Shown: positions 40,221 to 48,449, numbered from the stretch's first letter. The stretch is 64,000 bases of DNA from Wenjunlia tyrosinilytica (GCF_014646055.1 NZ_BMMS01000004.1:245275-309274), one strand, 5' to 3'. A program made the numbers and translations. Notes: generated from the letters alone by a model not told the origin.

Positions 40221-41720
40221 TCAGGCGGCGACCACGCCCTTCGGCCGCTCGACGCGCTCGTCCGCCGGGCCTTCGATCACCGTCTCGGCGTCCTTGGCCC
40301 CGGCGTCCTCGACCTCGGCGTCCTTGCGGCGGCGCGGCACGATCAGCGCCGCCACGGCCGCCAGGGCGACACCCGCGGAGCCGACCCACAGCGCGGGCTG
40401 GAGCCCGTCGACGAAGGTCTGCGGCGACTGGTAGCCGCCCTTGGCCGAGAAGACCGAGGCGAGGATCGCGACGCCGAGGGCCCCGCCGACCTCCCGCAGC
40501 GCGTTGTTCGCGCCGGAGGCCATGCCCTGCTCCTGCGGCTGGACGCTGCCCATGACCAGGGCGGCGACGGGGGCGAAGAACAGTCCCATGCCGACGCCGC
40601 TGACCACGAGCGCGGGGATCTGGGCGGCGTAGGAGACGTCGGGAGCGACGACGAGGGCGAACAGCGCCAGCCCGACCGCCTGGAGGGCGAGGCCGGTGGC
40701 CACGACCGGACGGCCGCCGATGCGGTCCGACAGGATGCCCGCGATCGGCGCGGCGATCATGGGCATGGCGGTCCAGGGGAGCATCCGCACCCCGGCCTCC
40801 ATCGGCGAATAGCCGCTGACGGTCTGCAGGAACTGGCTGAGCAGGAAGATCGAGCCGAACATCCCCAGGAACATCAGCAGGCTGGCCGCGTTGACGGCGC
40901 TGAAGGCGCGGCTGCGGAACAGGCGCATCGGCAGCATCGGCGACTCGGTGCGCAGCTCCCAGAGCACGAACGCCACCATGAGCGCGCCACCCGCGACAAG
41001 TCCGGACAGCACGGCGGGGCTGGTCCATCCATCGGCGTTGCCCCTGATCAGGGCATAGACGATGCCGAACAGACCGAGGCTGGCGAGGACGGTGCCGGGG
41101 GCGTCGAGGCGGCTGTCGGGGCCGCGGCTCTCATTCAGGCGGAGCCTGGCCATGGGCAGCAGGGCGAGGCCGATGGGCACGTTCAGCCAGAAGATCCACT
41201 GCCACGACAGGTGCTCGGTGAGGGTGCCGCCGATCAGGGGGCCGGTGGCGACCGCGAGCCCGTTGACCGCGCCCCAGATACCGAAGGCCATGCCGCGGCG
41301 TTCGGCGGGGACGGCCGCGGTGAGCAGGGTCAGGGTCAGCGGCATGAGGATCGCCGCGCCGATGCCCTGGGCGGCGCGGGCGGCGATGAGGGTGTCGATT
41401 CCGGGCGCCAGCGCGGCCGCGCCCGAGGCGAGGGTGAAGACGCTCAGCCCGGTCACGAAGAGGCGGCGGCGGCCGAAGCGGTCACCGAGGGCGGCGCCGA
41501 ACATGAGCAGGACCGCGAAGGTCAGGGTGTAGGCGCTGACGGTCCACTCGAGGTCCTCCAGCGCTCCGCCGAGGTCCTGGCGGATGGAGGGGAGGGCGGT
41601 GGTGACCACGAGGTTGTCGAGCGACGCCATGAATCCGGCGAGGCTGGTGACGACGAGGGCCCAGACGGCCGTGGCGCGAGTGGCGGTCGTCGGCGGTCGG
41701 TCGAGCTGCTGATCGGACAT
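40221..41720 (-). CDS. DHA2-type MFS drug exporter (EmrB/QacA family)
   Basis: A 499-residue inner-membrane protein with about 14 predicted spans. It has the family loop GAALGDRFGRRRLF after span 2 and the span-5 motif GAVNGLAVATGPLIGG. The length and 14 spans favour DHA2 proton-drug antiport. The C-terminal charged tail is typical. A TetR gene sits immediately upstream on the same strand, with a shared operator, suggesting drug-inducible efflux. The substrate is unknown. Confidence 0.92.
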   Translation of the reverse strand: MSDQQLDRPPTTATRATAVWALVVTSLAGFMASLDNLVVTTALPSIRQDLGGALEDLEWTVSAYTLTFAVLLMFGAALGDRFGRRRLFVTGLSVFTLASGAAALAPGIDTLIAARAAQGIGAAILMPLTLTLLTAAVPAERRGMAFGIWGAVNGLAVATGPLIGGTLTEHLSWQWIFWLNVPIGLALLPMARLRLNESRGPDSRLDAPGTVLASLGLFGIVYALIRGNADGWTSPAVLSGLVAGGALMVAFVLWELRTESPMLPMRLFRSRAFSAVNAASLLMFLGMFGSIFLLSQFLQTVSGYSPMEAGVRMLPWTAMPMIAAPIAGILSDRIGGRPVVATGLALQAVGLALFALVVAPDVSYAAQIPALVVSGVGMGLFFAPVAALVMGSVQPQEQGMASGANNALREVGGALGVAILASVFSAKGGYQSPQTFVDGLQPALWVGSAGVALAAVAALIVPRRRKDAEVEDAGAKDAETVIEGPADERVERPKGVVAA

Positions 41721-41759
41721 GGTCTTCCCCCTGCTGGTACGCAGTCCTGTGGTGGTCGA

Positions 41760-41788
41760 ATGCTAATTTAGTTAGTAGTCACTAAATT
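41760..41788 (-). promoter_or_regulatory. Exporter promoter with TetR operator
   Basis: On the minus strand TAGCAT (41760-41765) is a good -10. The palindrome TTAGTAGTCACTAA (41772-41785) lies over the spacer and -35 region, extended by AATTTAGT/ACTAAATT arms (41765-41772 and 41781-41788). A related palindrome sits at the tetR promoter. Binding here should repress the exporter. Confidence 0.6.
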
Positions 41789-41827
41789 CTGGAGCCATGC
41801 TCGAGCCCCTTCCGGGAAGGGGTTCGA

Positions 41828-42424
41828 TCAGTTGCCGGTCGCCGACGAGGGGTCTGTCGTGGACGCGGCGAGCTTGCAGGAGTCCGACAGGCCGGCCCAG
41901 CACCGGTCCTCTCCCGGGATACCGAGGGAGACCAGGGTGTTGATGAGCATGCCGGTGGCGAAGAACGACTTGAGCTCCTCGTCGGTGGCCCCGGTGCGGC
42001 TGCGGACGAAGTCCCACAGCGCCGTCCAGCGCCCCCGGACGAACTCGGTCAGCTCGGGACTCTCGTCGGAGGCGGCCGTGACGTACAGCTGCATCTGTAG
42101 CAGGAGCACATCGCGGTCGCTCACGAGGGCGGAGTACGCCTCCCCCATGGCACCCAGCGCCTCCTCGCCGCCCAGCCCGTCCGCGGCCTGCTCGAACGCG
42201 GCTGTCATCCGCTCGAAGCACCGCTGGGCGGCGGCCTGGAACAGGGCAAGCTTGCCGGGGAAGAGCCGGAACAGGTACGGCTGCGAGACACCCACCCGGC
42301 GGGCGATCGCCTCGGTGGACGTTCCGTGGTAGCCGGTGCGGGCGAACTCGACGACCGCGGCGCGCACGACACTCTCGCGGCGCTCCTCGGCCGACATCCT
42401 CGTTCCCGCACTGACCTTTGCCAT
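41828..42424 (-). CDS. TetR-family transcriptional regulator
   Basis: A 198-residue repressor with an N-terminal helix-turn-helix (TSTEAIARRVGVSQPYLFRL). The ligand domain is of the usual length. I start at the ATG at 42424 (MAKVSAGTRMSAEER), ten bases after a perfect -10, so translation may be leaderless. Gene order tetR-exporter and a shared operator imply local, ligand-induced control. Confidence 0.92.
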   Translation of the reverse strand: MAKVSAGTRMSAEERRESVVRAAVVEFARTGYHGTSTEAIARRVGVSQPYLFRLFPGKLALFQAAAQRCFERMTAAFEQAADGLGGEEALGAMGEAYSALVSDRDVLLLQMQLYVTAASDESPELTEFVRGRWTALWDFVRSRTGATDEELKSFFATGMLINTLVSLGIPGEDRCWAGLSDSCKLAASTTDPSSATGN

Positions 42425-42431
42425 GACAGTT

Positions 42432-42460
42432 AAGTTAGTGGCCACTCACTACCTTGTCAA
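42432..42460 (-). promoter_or_regulatory. tetR promoter with overlapping operator
   Basis: TTGACA (42455-42460) and TAACTT (42432-42437) are separated by exactly 17 bases on the minus strand. TTAGTGGCCACTCA (42435-42448) overlaps the -10 and spacer and includes the perfect palindrome AGTGGCCACT. It shares 11 of 13 bases with the exporter site (GTTAGTRGYCACT), so autoregulation is likely. Confidence 0.7.
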
Positions 42461-42483
42461 GCCGACCGCTGCGCACGGGATCC

Positions 42484-42524
42484 GGTGGGGCGGCCCGCAG
42501 CCGTGGCACCGCGGGCCGCCCACC
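42484..42524 (-). terminator. Hairpin terminator after hadB
   Basis: An 11-bp perfect GC stem pairs 42488-42498 with 42511-42521, just past the hadB stop at 42528. It isolates hadAB from tetR. Confidence 0.7.
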
Positions 42525-42527
42525 GGT

Positions 42528-42956
42528 TCAGACGAGCTGGACCACCGCTCGCGACATCCCCAGCACCTTCTGCCCCGAGCTCATCACCAGCAGGTCCACG
42601 CGGACCTTGCGGTCGTCGAGCTTCTGGGCGACCTTGGCGGTCACCTCGATCAGGGCGCCCTCGTCGTCGTTCGGAACGGGCACGGGGCGGGTGAAGCGCA
42701 CCCCGTACTCCGTCACGGCGCCCGGGTCACCGGCCCAGTCGGTGACGACGCGGATCGCGGAGGCCATGGTGAACATGCCGTGCGCGATCACGTTCGGCAG
42801 CCCGACCTCGGTGGCGAACCGCTCGTTCCAGTGGATCGGGTTGAAGTCACCCGAGGCGCCCGCGTACTGGACCAGGGTGGAGCGCTGGACCGGGAAGGAG
42901 CGCGGCGGCAGCTCGGTGCCGATCTCGACCTCGTCGTAAGCGACCGTGGCGGCCAT
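42528..42956 (-). CDS. MaoC/HadB-type (3R)-hydroxyacyl dehydratase subunit
   Basis: Hot-dog-fold subunit of 142 residues with the hydratase-2 catalytic motif GDFNPIHWN (Asp and His present). It starts at the ATG at 42956, overlapping the upstream hadA-like stop as TGATG. In mycobacteria HadB is the catalytic partner of HadA in a fatty-acid-elongation dehydratase; that is my inference here. It dehydrates 3-hydroxyacyl thioesters if functional. Confidence 0.85.
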   Translation of the reverse strand: MAATVAYDEVEIGTELPPRSFPVQRSTLVQYAGASGDFNPIHWNERFATEVGLPNVIAHGMFTMASAIRVVTDWAGDPGAVTEYGVRFTRPVPVPNDDEGALIEVTAKVAQKLDDRKVRVDLLVMSSGQKVLGMSRAVVQLV

Positions 42957-43486
42957 CACTCGCCCCCCTCTTCCCCGGCGCCGGCAGTCCCGCTCGCCCC
43001 GTCGGCCTCGTCCGTCCTGTCGGCCTCGTCCGTCCCGTCCGCCTCGGCCTTGCGGGCCACCAGCGTCGTGAGCGCGGTCACGACGTGCTCGCCGTGCTCG
43101 TCGTGCACCTCGCCGCGCACCGTCACCACCTCGTTCCCCGCGAGCGACTTGATCGCGTCGATGTGCGAGGTCACCGTGAGGCGGTCACCGGCGCGCACGG
43201 GGCGCGAGTAGGCGAACTTCTGGTCGCCGTGCACGACCCGGCTGTAGTCCAGGCCCAGCTCCGGGTCCGCCACCACGCTGCTCGAGTCCCGGAACGTGAC
43301 CACGAAGGCGAACGTCGGCGGCGCGATCACATCCGGGTACCCGAGAGCCTTGGCCGCCTCGGGGTCGGTGTACACCGGGTTGGGGTCGCCGATCGCCTCG
43401 GCGAACTCACGGATCTTCTCCCGCCCCACCTCGTACGGCTCGGTGGGCGGATACGACCGCCCGACGAACGACTGGTCCAGCGGCAT
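42956..43486 (-). CDS. HadA-type MaoC dehydratase N-terminal-like subunit
   Basis: A 176-residue hot-dog protein with YEVGREKIREFAEAIGDPNP, close to the HadA/FAS1 DH-type N-terminal domain, lacking the catalytic His motif of HadB. A highly acidic C-terminal tail of about 30 residues follows. A GAGGAG ribosome binding site precedes the ATG. It probably pairs with the adjacent HadB-like subunit, as in the mycobacterial rpmG-hadA-hadB cluster. Confidence 0.85.
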   Translation of the reverse strand: MPLDQSFVGRSYPPTEPYEVGREKIREFAEAIGDPNPVYTDPEAAKALGYPDVIAPPTFAFVVTFRDSSSVVADPELGLDYSRVVHGDQKFAYSRPVRAGDRLTVTSHIDAIKSLAGNEVVTVRGEVHDEHGEHVVTALTTLVARKAEADGTDEADRTDEADGASGTAGAGEEGGE

Positions 43487-43521
43487 CGGCAGCTCCTCTA
43501 GTGGTTCTCGAGTTGAAACGC

Positions 43522-43557
43522 CGCGAGGCCGCCCCCGGGATCGGGGACGGCCTCGCG
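43522..43557 (-). terminator. Hairpin after rpmG
   Basis: A 10-bp perfect stem (43522-43531 with 43548-43557) with inner C/G pairing lies between rpmG and hadA. It can end or attenuate the tRNA-rpmG transcript. Confidence 0.65.
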
Positions 43558-43612
43558 GGCTTGCCTTGTTCAGCTCGGTACGTCCGCCGTGCGGCGGGGG
43601 CGCCGAGTGAGA

Positions 43613-43777
43613 TCAGCGGGTCTCGCGGTGCGCGGTGTGCGCGTTGCAGCGCGGGCAGTGCTTCTTCATCTCAAGACGGTCCGGGTCGTTGCGCCGGTTC
43701 TTCTTGGTGATGTAGTTGCGCTCCTTGCACTCCACGCAAGCCAGCGTGATCTTGGGGCGAACGTCGGTGGCAGCCAC
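43613..43777 (-). CDS. rpmG: 50S ribosomal protein L33, zinc-binding type
   Basis: 54 residues starting [18 protein letters not shown] and ending HTAHRETR. The two CxxC pairs (CVEC and CPRC) form the zinc ribbon, so it is the C+ form. The start is GTG at 43777. Streptomyces usually also have a zinc-free paralogue elsewhere. Confidence 0.95.
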   Translation of the reverse strand: MAATDVRPKITLACVECKERNYITKKNRRNDPDRLEMKKHCPRCNAHTAHRETR

Positions 43778-43864
43778 TGGAGTGCCTTCCTAAAGCCGAA
43801 AAGACGATGAACGCAGACAAGAGTAGCCGATCGGGAGGTCGACCCCACAATCGGCTACGCGGGG

Positions 43865-43937
43865 TAGCGGTGACCGGACTTGAACCGGTGACACAGCGAT
43901 TATGAGCCGCTTGCTCTACCGACTGAGCTACACCGCC
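43865..43937 (-). tRNA. tRNA-Met (anticodon CAT)
   Basis: A 73-base cloverleaf: acceptor GGCGGTG with CACCGCT (one G-U pair), anticodon loop GCTCATAAT giving CAT, and a T-arm GGTTCAAGTCC. The D-arm is of elongator type. CCA is not encoded. It lies between tRNA-Thr and rpmG. Confidence 0.95.
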
Positions 43938-43983
43938 ATGATGGATCAGTACCCCGCCTCTCAGCGGGGCGCCGTCACATCAG

Positions 43984-44056
43984 AGCCCCAATACGGAATC
44001 GAACCGTAGACCTTCTCCTTACCATGGAGACGCTCTGCCGACTGAGCTATTGGGGC
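43984..44056 (-). tRNA. tRNA-Thr (anticodon GGT)
   Basis: A 73-base cloverleaf with acceptor GCCCCAA/TTGGGGC, anticodon loop CATGGTAAG giving GGT, and a T-arm GGTTCGATTCC. The 3' CCA is not encoded. It is first of the tRNA-Thr, tRNA-Met, rpmG, hadA, hadB string. Confidence 0.95.
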
Positions 44057-44300
44057 GAGCGAGGAAGACACTACACGGTTCGCAGCCGAAGGTGAAATCC
44101 GTATCGGGGCCCCCGGGTGACCCCCCGCCAGCAGGCACAACCGTCCCACCGGCCCCATGGCAGCCGACCCTGACCGGTACGACTATTGCCCTCCTCCGCT
44201 ACCTGTGCGGCCTGTCGCCCTAGGCTCGAATCGCGTGATCATGTCGGCCGCAACCGAGCGCAGCCGTCCGCAGCCGATCCGCCGAGCAGGAGGAGCGCCC

Positions 44301-45632
44301 ATGCCCGGCAGCCAGCGTTCCAACGGGCCGTTCGGTCCTTCCGGGCGCGAACCGACACCCGAGGGATCCGAGCCCGGCCCCGAGGCCGAGGCCCTCCTTC
44401 TGACGGGAGCGCGGCTCGCCGACGGCCGCACCGTCGACGTCCGGCTCCACGGCGAGCGCATCGAGGCGGTCGGCACGGCCGGCAGCCTCGCCCCGCGCGG
44501 CACACCGGCGCACCGCTGTGAGAGCGCCGGCGCCCGGCTCGACCTGTCCGGGTACCTCCTCCTGCCCGCCCCCGCCGAGCCGCACGCCCACCTCGACACG
44601 GCGCTGACGGCAGCCGCGTCCATCGCGGGCCCTCCCCCCGCCTCGACCGAGGATGTGCAGCGCAGGGTCACCGAGGCCGCGCTCCTCCAGCTCGGCCATG
44701 GAGCGACGGCGGTGCGCACCCATGTAAGGGTCGGCGATGTCCAGGGGCTCTCCGCGCTGGAGGCGGTGCTCCAGGCCCGGCGGGCGCTGACCGGCCTCGT
44801 CGACGTCCGTGCCGTGGCGGTCCCGCGGATGCTGACCGGGGTGGCGGGCGCCGACGGGCTGGCGATGCTGCGGGACGCGTTGAAGATGGGCGCGGGGGTC
44901 GTGGGCGGCTGCCCCGACCTCGACCCCGACCCGACCGGCTATGTGGAGTCGGTGCTCCACCTGGCGGCGGAGTTCGGATGCCCGGTCGACCTGCACCACG
45001 ACGCCGCCGACCCCGCCCGGCTGGCCCGGCTGGCGGCCATGGCGGGGGGCCTGCGGCCAGGGGTGGCCATCGGGCCCTGCGCGGGCCTGGACCGGCTGCC
45101 GCAGCAGGCGCTGGCGCGTGGGGCGGCGCAGCTCGCGGCGGCCGATGTGGCCGTGGTGTGCCTGCCGCAGGGCCGTTGCGGCGGGGTGGAACGAGCGGTG
45201 GAACGCGGGGGCGTCGGCCGCCCCGCTCCCGTGCGGGCGCTGCGCGCGGCGGGCGTACGAGTGGCGGCGGGCGGCGGGGCGCTGCGGGACCTGGCCAACC
45301 CAGTGGGCCGGGCGGACCCGCTGGAGTCGGCGTACCTGCTCGCCTCGTGGGGCGAGACCCCGGACGCCTCCGACGCCTACGAGGCGGTCAGCGGTCGCGC
45401 GCGGGAGGTGATGGGACTGCCGGAGGTACGGGTGGAGGCCGGTTTCCCGGCGGAGCTGCTGGCGGTGCGCGGAGACGGCGTCGCCGGGGCGCTGGCCGCG
45501 GGCTACAGCCGGGTCGTCATCCACCGGGGCCGGGTGGTGAGCCGTACGAGCGCGGTCCGGGAGTACACGGACACCGCGGCGCTGGACCTGCCGCGCCAGT
45601 CCAGAACGGCGGGCGGGCCTCCACCGGGCTGA
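44301..45632 (+). CDS. Amidohydrolase/CodA-like protein, possibly inactive
   Basis: A 443-residue protein that starts at the ATG at 44301 (AGGAGG ribosome binding site). It has the amidohydrolase N-terminal beta segment and the metal pair HAHLD. The later region is cytosine-deaminase-like: DLHHDAAD aligns with the CodA HCDE-type segment and AGGGALRDLANP with its terminal Asp segment. Catalytic Glu, the second metal-site His, and the terminal Asp appear replaced, so it may not deaminate. The alignment is by eye. Confidence 0.75.
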   Translation: MPGSQRSNGPFGPSGREPTPEGSEPGPEAEALLLTGARLADGRTVDVRLHGERIEAVGTAGSLAPRGTPAHRCESAGARLDLSGYLLLPAPAEPHAHLDTALTAAASIAGPPPASTEDVQRRVTEAALLQLGHGATAVRTHVRVGDVQGLSALEAVLQARRALTGLVDVRAVAVPRMLTGVAGADGLAMLRDALKMGAGVVGGCPDLDPDPTGYVESVLHLAAEFGCPVDLHHDAADPARLARLAAMAGGLRPGVAIGPCAGLDRLPQQALARGAAQLAAADVAVVCLPQGRCGGVERAVERGGVGRPAPVRALRAAGVRVAAGGGALRDLANPVGRADPLESAYLLASWGETPDASDAYEAVSGRAREVMGLPEVRVEAGFPAELLAVRGDGVAGALAAGYSRVVIHRGRVVSRTSAVREYTDTAALDLPRQSRTAGGPPPG

Positions 45633-45703
45633 CGCTCCCGGCGGCGGCCCGTCCCTGTCCCGCACGCGCGCTTGCGCCTGCCGCGTCCGCGCCGCGCCAC
45701 TGC

Positions 45704-45758
45704 ATGTCGGCTCCATGTCGGCTACACGTCGGCTCCATGTCGGCTCCATGTCGGCCAG
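45704..45758. repeat. Five-unit 11-bp tandem array
   Basis: Units of ATGTCGGCTCC start at 45704, 45715, 45726 (one changed base), 45737 and 45748. The array ends where the lipoprotein remnant ends, suggesting repeat expansion truncated that gene. Confidence 0.9.
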
Positions 45759-46010
45759 GCCGGCGCTTGCGGCGTCGAGCCCGCTGGTGTCGATCTTCGG
45801 GTCGGTGCCCGGCCCCCTCCCCAGGCCGAACATCATCACGTTCTCGAGGGAGAGCGAGCGCTGGTGGCCGAGCCTGTCGAACGCGCGGGAGAGCTTCTGG
45901 CCCGCGGTCAGATCGTCAACGGCGATGCAGGCGACGGCTCCGCTGGCCAGGGTCACGGCGCAGGCCGCAGCGCAGGCCGCGGCGGTGACGGTCTTGCGGA
46001 TGGCGGTAAT
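45759..46010 (-). pseudogene. Truncated lipoprotein remnant without a normal start codon
   Basis: Minus-strand frame reads ITAIRKTVTAAACAAACA with a lipobox-like GAVAC, then LTAGQKLSRAFDRLGHQRSL, typical of secreted Streptomyces lipoproteins. The best start has a GAGGAG site and six-base spacer but its codon is ATT (46010); no ATG or GTG exists in frame before a stop upstream. The frame then runs into the 11-bp array and loses similarity. I read it as decayed. Confidence 0.5.
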
Positions 46011-46119
46011 GGATGACTCCTCGGGACAGGGGCGAGGAACTTGCGCCTCACCCGATCACCCGCTCCGACCGCCGGGCTCGGCGCCCGGGTGTCCGTGGCC
46101 AGGCCGTAGAGTCGGCCCT

Positions 46120-46782
46120 ATGCGAATCGTTGTCGCTGGTGGACACGGAAAGATCGCGCTTCGGCTGGAGCGGCTGCTCGCCGGGCGCGGAGACACCGCC
46201 GTGGGGCTGATCCGCAAGCCCGAGCAGGCGGACGACCTCAGAGACATCGGCGCCGAGCCCGAGGTCTGCGACCTGGAGTCGGCGACGGTCGAGCAGGTCG
46301 CGCAGATCCTGCGCGGTGCCGACGGAGCGGTATTCGCCGCCGGCGCGGGCCCCGGCAGCGGCATCGCCCGCAAGCAGACGGTCGACCACGCGGCGGCCGT
46401 CCTGTTCGCGGACGCGGCGGAGCGGGCGGGAGTGCGGCGCTACCTCATGATCTCCGCGATGGGCGCGGACTCCGAGCCCGGCCCGGACATGGACCCGGTC
46501 TTCGCCGCCTACCTGCGCGCCAAGGGCTCCGCCGACCGTGACGTTCGGTCCCGGGAGAACCTGGACTCGACGGTGCTGCGTCCGGGCATGCTGACGGACG
46601 ACCCCGGCACGGGCCGGGTGGAACTCGCCGAGCACACCGGCCGCGGCAGCGTCACGCGCGACGACGTGGCGGCCGTCCTCCTCGCGCTGCTCGACACCCC
46701 GAGCACGGCGAAGCTGACGCTGGAGCTCATCAACGGAGGCACGCCCACCGAGGACGCGGTCAGGGCCGTGGCGCGCCGGTAG
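46120..46782 (+). CDS. NAD(P)-binding atypical SDR protein
   Basis: A 220-residue Rossmann protein. The nucleotide-binding motif is VVAGGHGKIALRL; later SAMGAD and the C-terminal ELINGGTPTEDAV resemble NmrA/SDR-a5-type epimerase-like proteins. It lacks the Tyr-x-x-x-Lys of classical dehydrogenases (the YLRAK segment is similar). Its substrate is unknown. Its end overlaps the next, convergent gene by 23 bases. Confidence 0.85.
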   Translation: MRIVVAGGHGKIALRLERLLAGRGDTAVGLIRKPEQADDLRDIGAEPEVCDLESATVEQVAQILRGADGAVFAAGAGPGSGIARKQTVDHAAAVLFADAAERAGVRRYLMISAMGADSEPGPDMDPVFAAYLRAKGSADRDVRSRENLDSTVLRPGMLTDDPGTGRVELAEHTGRGSVTRDDVAAVLLALLDTPSTAKLTLELINGGTPTEDAVRAVARR

Positions 46783-47212
46783 GGCCGCCGTTGCCGGAGG
46801 GGCCGCCGTTGCCGGAGCGCGGCGAGTCCAGAACGCGGGCGCAGGCCACGGCTATCGCACCCGCGTCAGGGCTCGGGCGCGGATCGCTGGGGCACTTCAT
46901 CCACGTCCAGTGGAAACGGGGCGTCGCGTCGCGATCGTCGCGATCCCGGTCCCCGTACGGGAGGGGGCAGCGCATGAGCCGATACCCCTCCTCGTCGGGC
47001 TCCGACGAACGGCATCTCAGCAGCGCGGGCCCAGCCGTGGTGTCCGCCCGCTCCCACCGCGCGGGAGCGTCCCCCTCCCGGGTGTAGCCGGAGTCGCTCC
47101 ACGCGAGAGTGAGCGCGCCCGCCACCGTGACGAGGACGCTCCAGGCGACGGCGACGCCCACCCACAGGCGCCGCCGCCGCTCCGCACCGTTGTCCCACTC
47201 CATGATCGTCAC
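46760..47212 (-). CDS. Hypothetical membrane-anchored protein
   Basis: 150 residues from the GTG at 47212, or an ATG at 47203. One N-terminal hydrophobic span (WVGVAVAWSVLVTVAGALTL) is followed by a charged domain with three cysteines and a Gly/Pro-rich tail. I do not recognise a family. It is convergent with the SDR gene, with a 23-base tail overlap. Confidence 0.6.
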   Translation of the reverse strand: MTIMEWDNGAERRRRLWVGVAVAWSVLVTVAGALTLAWSDSGYTREGDAPARWERADTTAGPALLRCRSSEPDEEGYRLMRCPLPYGDRDRDDRDATPRFHWTWMKCPSDPRPSPDAGAIAVACARVLDSPRSGNGGPSGNGGPTGAPRP

Positions 47213-47281
47213 GCTAGCGGGACCCTCTGACACTCCGTCCGCTTTCGGCCATCCCGTCCCCCGCCCGTCTACGGTGGTCGC

Positions 47282-47820
47282 ATGCCGGAAGCGATCACCG
47301 ACCCCGCCGTCCCCGTGGCCCGCGCCTCGGAGGTCGGAGGCCACCAGCCGGGAACGGTGGCGGGCAGCGGGGGTGGAGACGAGACCGAGTCCGCGCCTGG
47401 GGCGGCCGGGGCGGAGGGCGGGGCCGCCACGGCTGCCGCGTCCGGGCCGCTCCCCCATCTGTCCGGACAGCGGACCAGCCGGTACGAGTACGACAGCTCC
47501 AGCCGGGGCCCGGGCTCGTCGGCGAGCACGTCGTCGCGCTGGAACAGCACGAGAACCGCGTCACCGCCCGCAGCCTTCCCGGCTCGACCGGCTCCCCGCT
47601 GCGCCTCGACCTCGCCGTGGACGGCAGCATCCTCACCGGCACCTGGGTCGAGCACACCTCACCCGACGGCCACTACCGGGGCGCGGTCTACCACGGGGCG
47701 CTGCAACTGGTGCTCGACCCGACCGGCCGGAAGATGACCGGCAGGTGGGTGGGCTTCGGCAGGGACCACGAGGTCAACTCCGGCCCCTGGGAGCTGACCT
47801 TCAAGGAGAACGGCGCGTAG
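47282..47820 (+). pseudogene. Frameshifted XRE-type regulator remnant (C-terminal sensor part)
   Basis: The first frame contains SRYEYDSSSRG; the next frame contains GEHVVALEQHENRV and GTWVEHTSPDGHYRGAVYHG with GRWVGFGRDHEVNSGPWELT. Together they match the C-terminal domain of Streptomyces XRE-family regulators. A one-base loss near 47510 (GGGGCCCGGG run) separates them. No helix-turn-helix precedes, so the DNA-binding part is missing. It is probably dead. Confidence 0.6.
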
Positions 47821-47838
47821 CGCTCTGCCGAGTCGGAC

Positions 47839-47981
47839 GCCCGGTCGGGCCGGGTGCCCGGCAGGCTCGATGCTCGGTCGGGCCAAGTGCCCGGCAGGCT
47901 CGGTGCTCGGTCGGGCCAGGTGCCCAGTCCGGATTGGTGCTTGCCAGGCGGGTGCTCGGTCGGGCCAAGTGCCCAGTCCGG
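47839..47981. repeat. Four-copy 33-bp imperfect array
   Basis: Copies start at 47839, 47872, 47905 and 47954. The first two are 33 bp, the third is expanded to 49 bp and the last is cut to 28 bp. Each has the core CTCGGTCGGGCCAAGTGCCC. It lies between two broken genes. Confidence 0.85.
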
Positions 47982-48012
47982 CCGAAGGGCGTTCGAGGAC
48001 CACCTGTCTGCG

Positions 48013-48449
48013 TCACGAGGGATCGAACATCCAGGAGAGCACCGTCCGACCCGGCTCCTCCGCGGCCGCGGCCCGGCGGTAGGTCGCCGGCGCGGCGGCG
48101 TTGTCCCCCTCCGTGACCGTCCACATCCCGTAGCCGCCATCCGTTAACAGCCCCGCTCCCGGGCGATCTCGGCGAGAGCGTCGACCAGCGCCGCGCCCAT
48201 GCCGTGGCCACGGAAGCGCCCGTCCACACCCAGCTCGTGGAGGAACATCTCGGTGCCCTTGTCGGGGTGCGTGGTCTCGACACCGGTGACCATCCCCGCC
48301 GGCTCGCCGTCCACGGAGGCGATGAGGAGGTGATGGGTGCTGCTGGCCACGAAGCGTTCCGTCGCCTCCCGCAGCGGGGCGGAGCCGAAGAGATGGACGG
48401 CCGCGAGGACGGCTTCCGTGTCGGACGAGGTGACATGCCGGATATCCAC
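48013..48449 (-). pseudogene. GNAT N-acetyltransferase, frameshifted
   Basis: From the GTG at 48449 the frame reads MDIRHVTSSDTEAVLAAVH, then GTEMFLHELGVDGRFRGHG (the acetyl-CoA loop) to RERGC, then stops. The alternative frame resumes with YGMWTVTEGDNAAAPATYRR to the end at 48013. An intervening insertion of about 14 bases (containing TTAACGGATGGCGG) breaks the gene. A complete protein would be about 140 residues. Confidence 0.65.

Noticed and set aside
47839..47981. CRISPR-like repeat group
   Set aside because: The units abut and there are no unique spacers of constant length or cas genes nearby.
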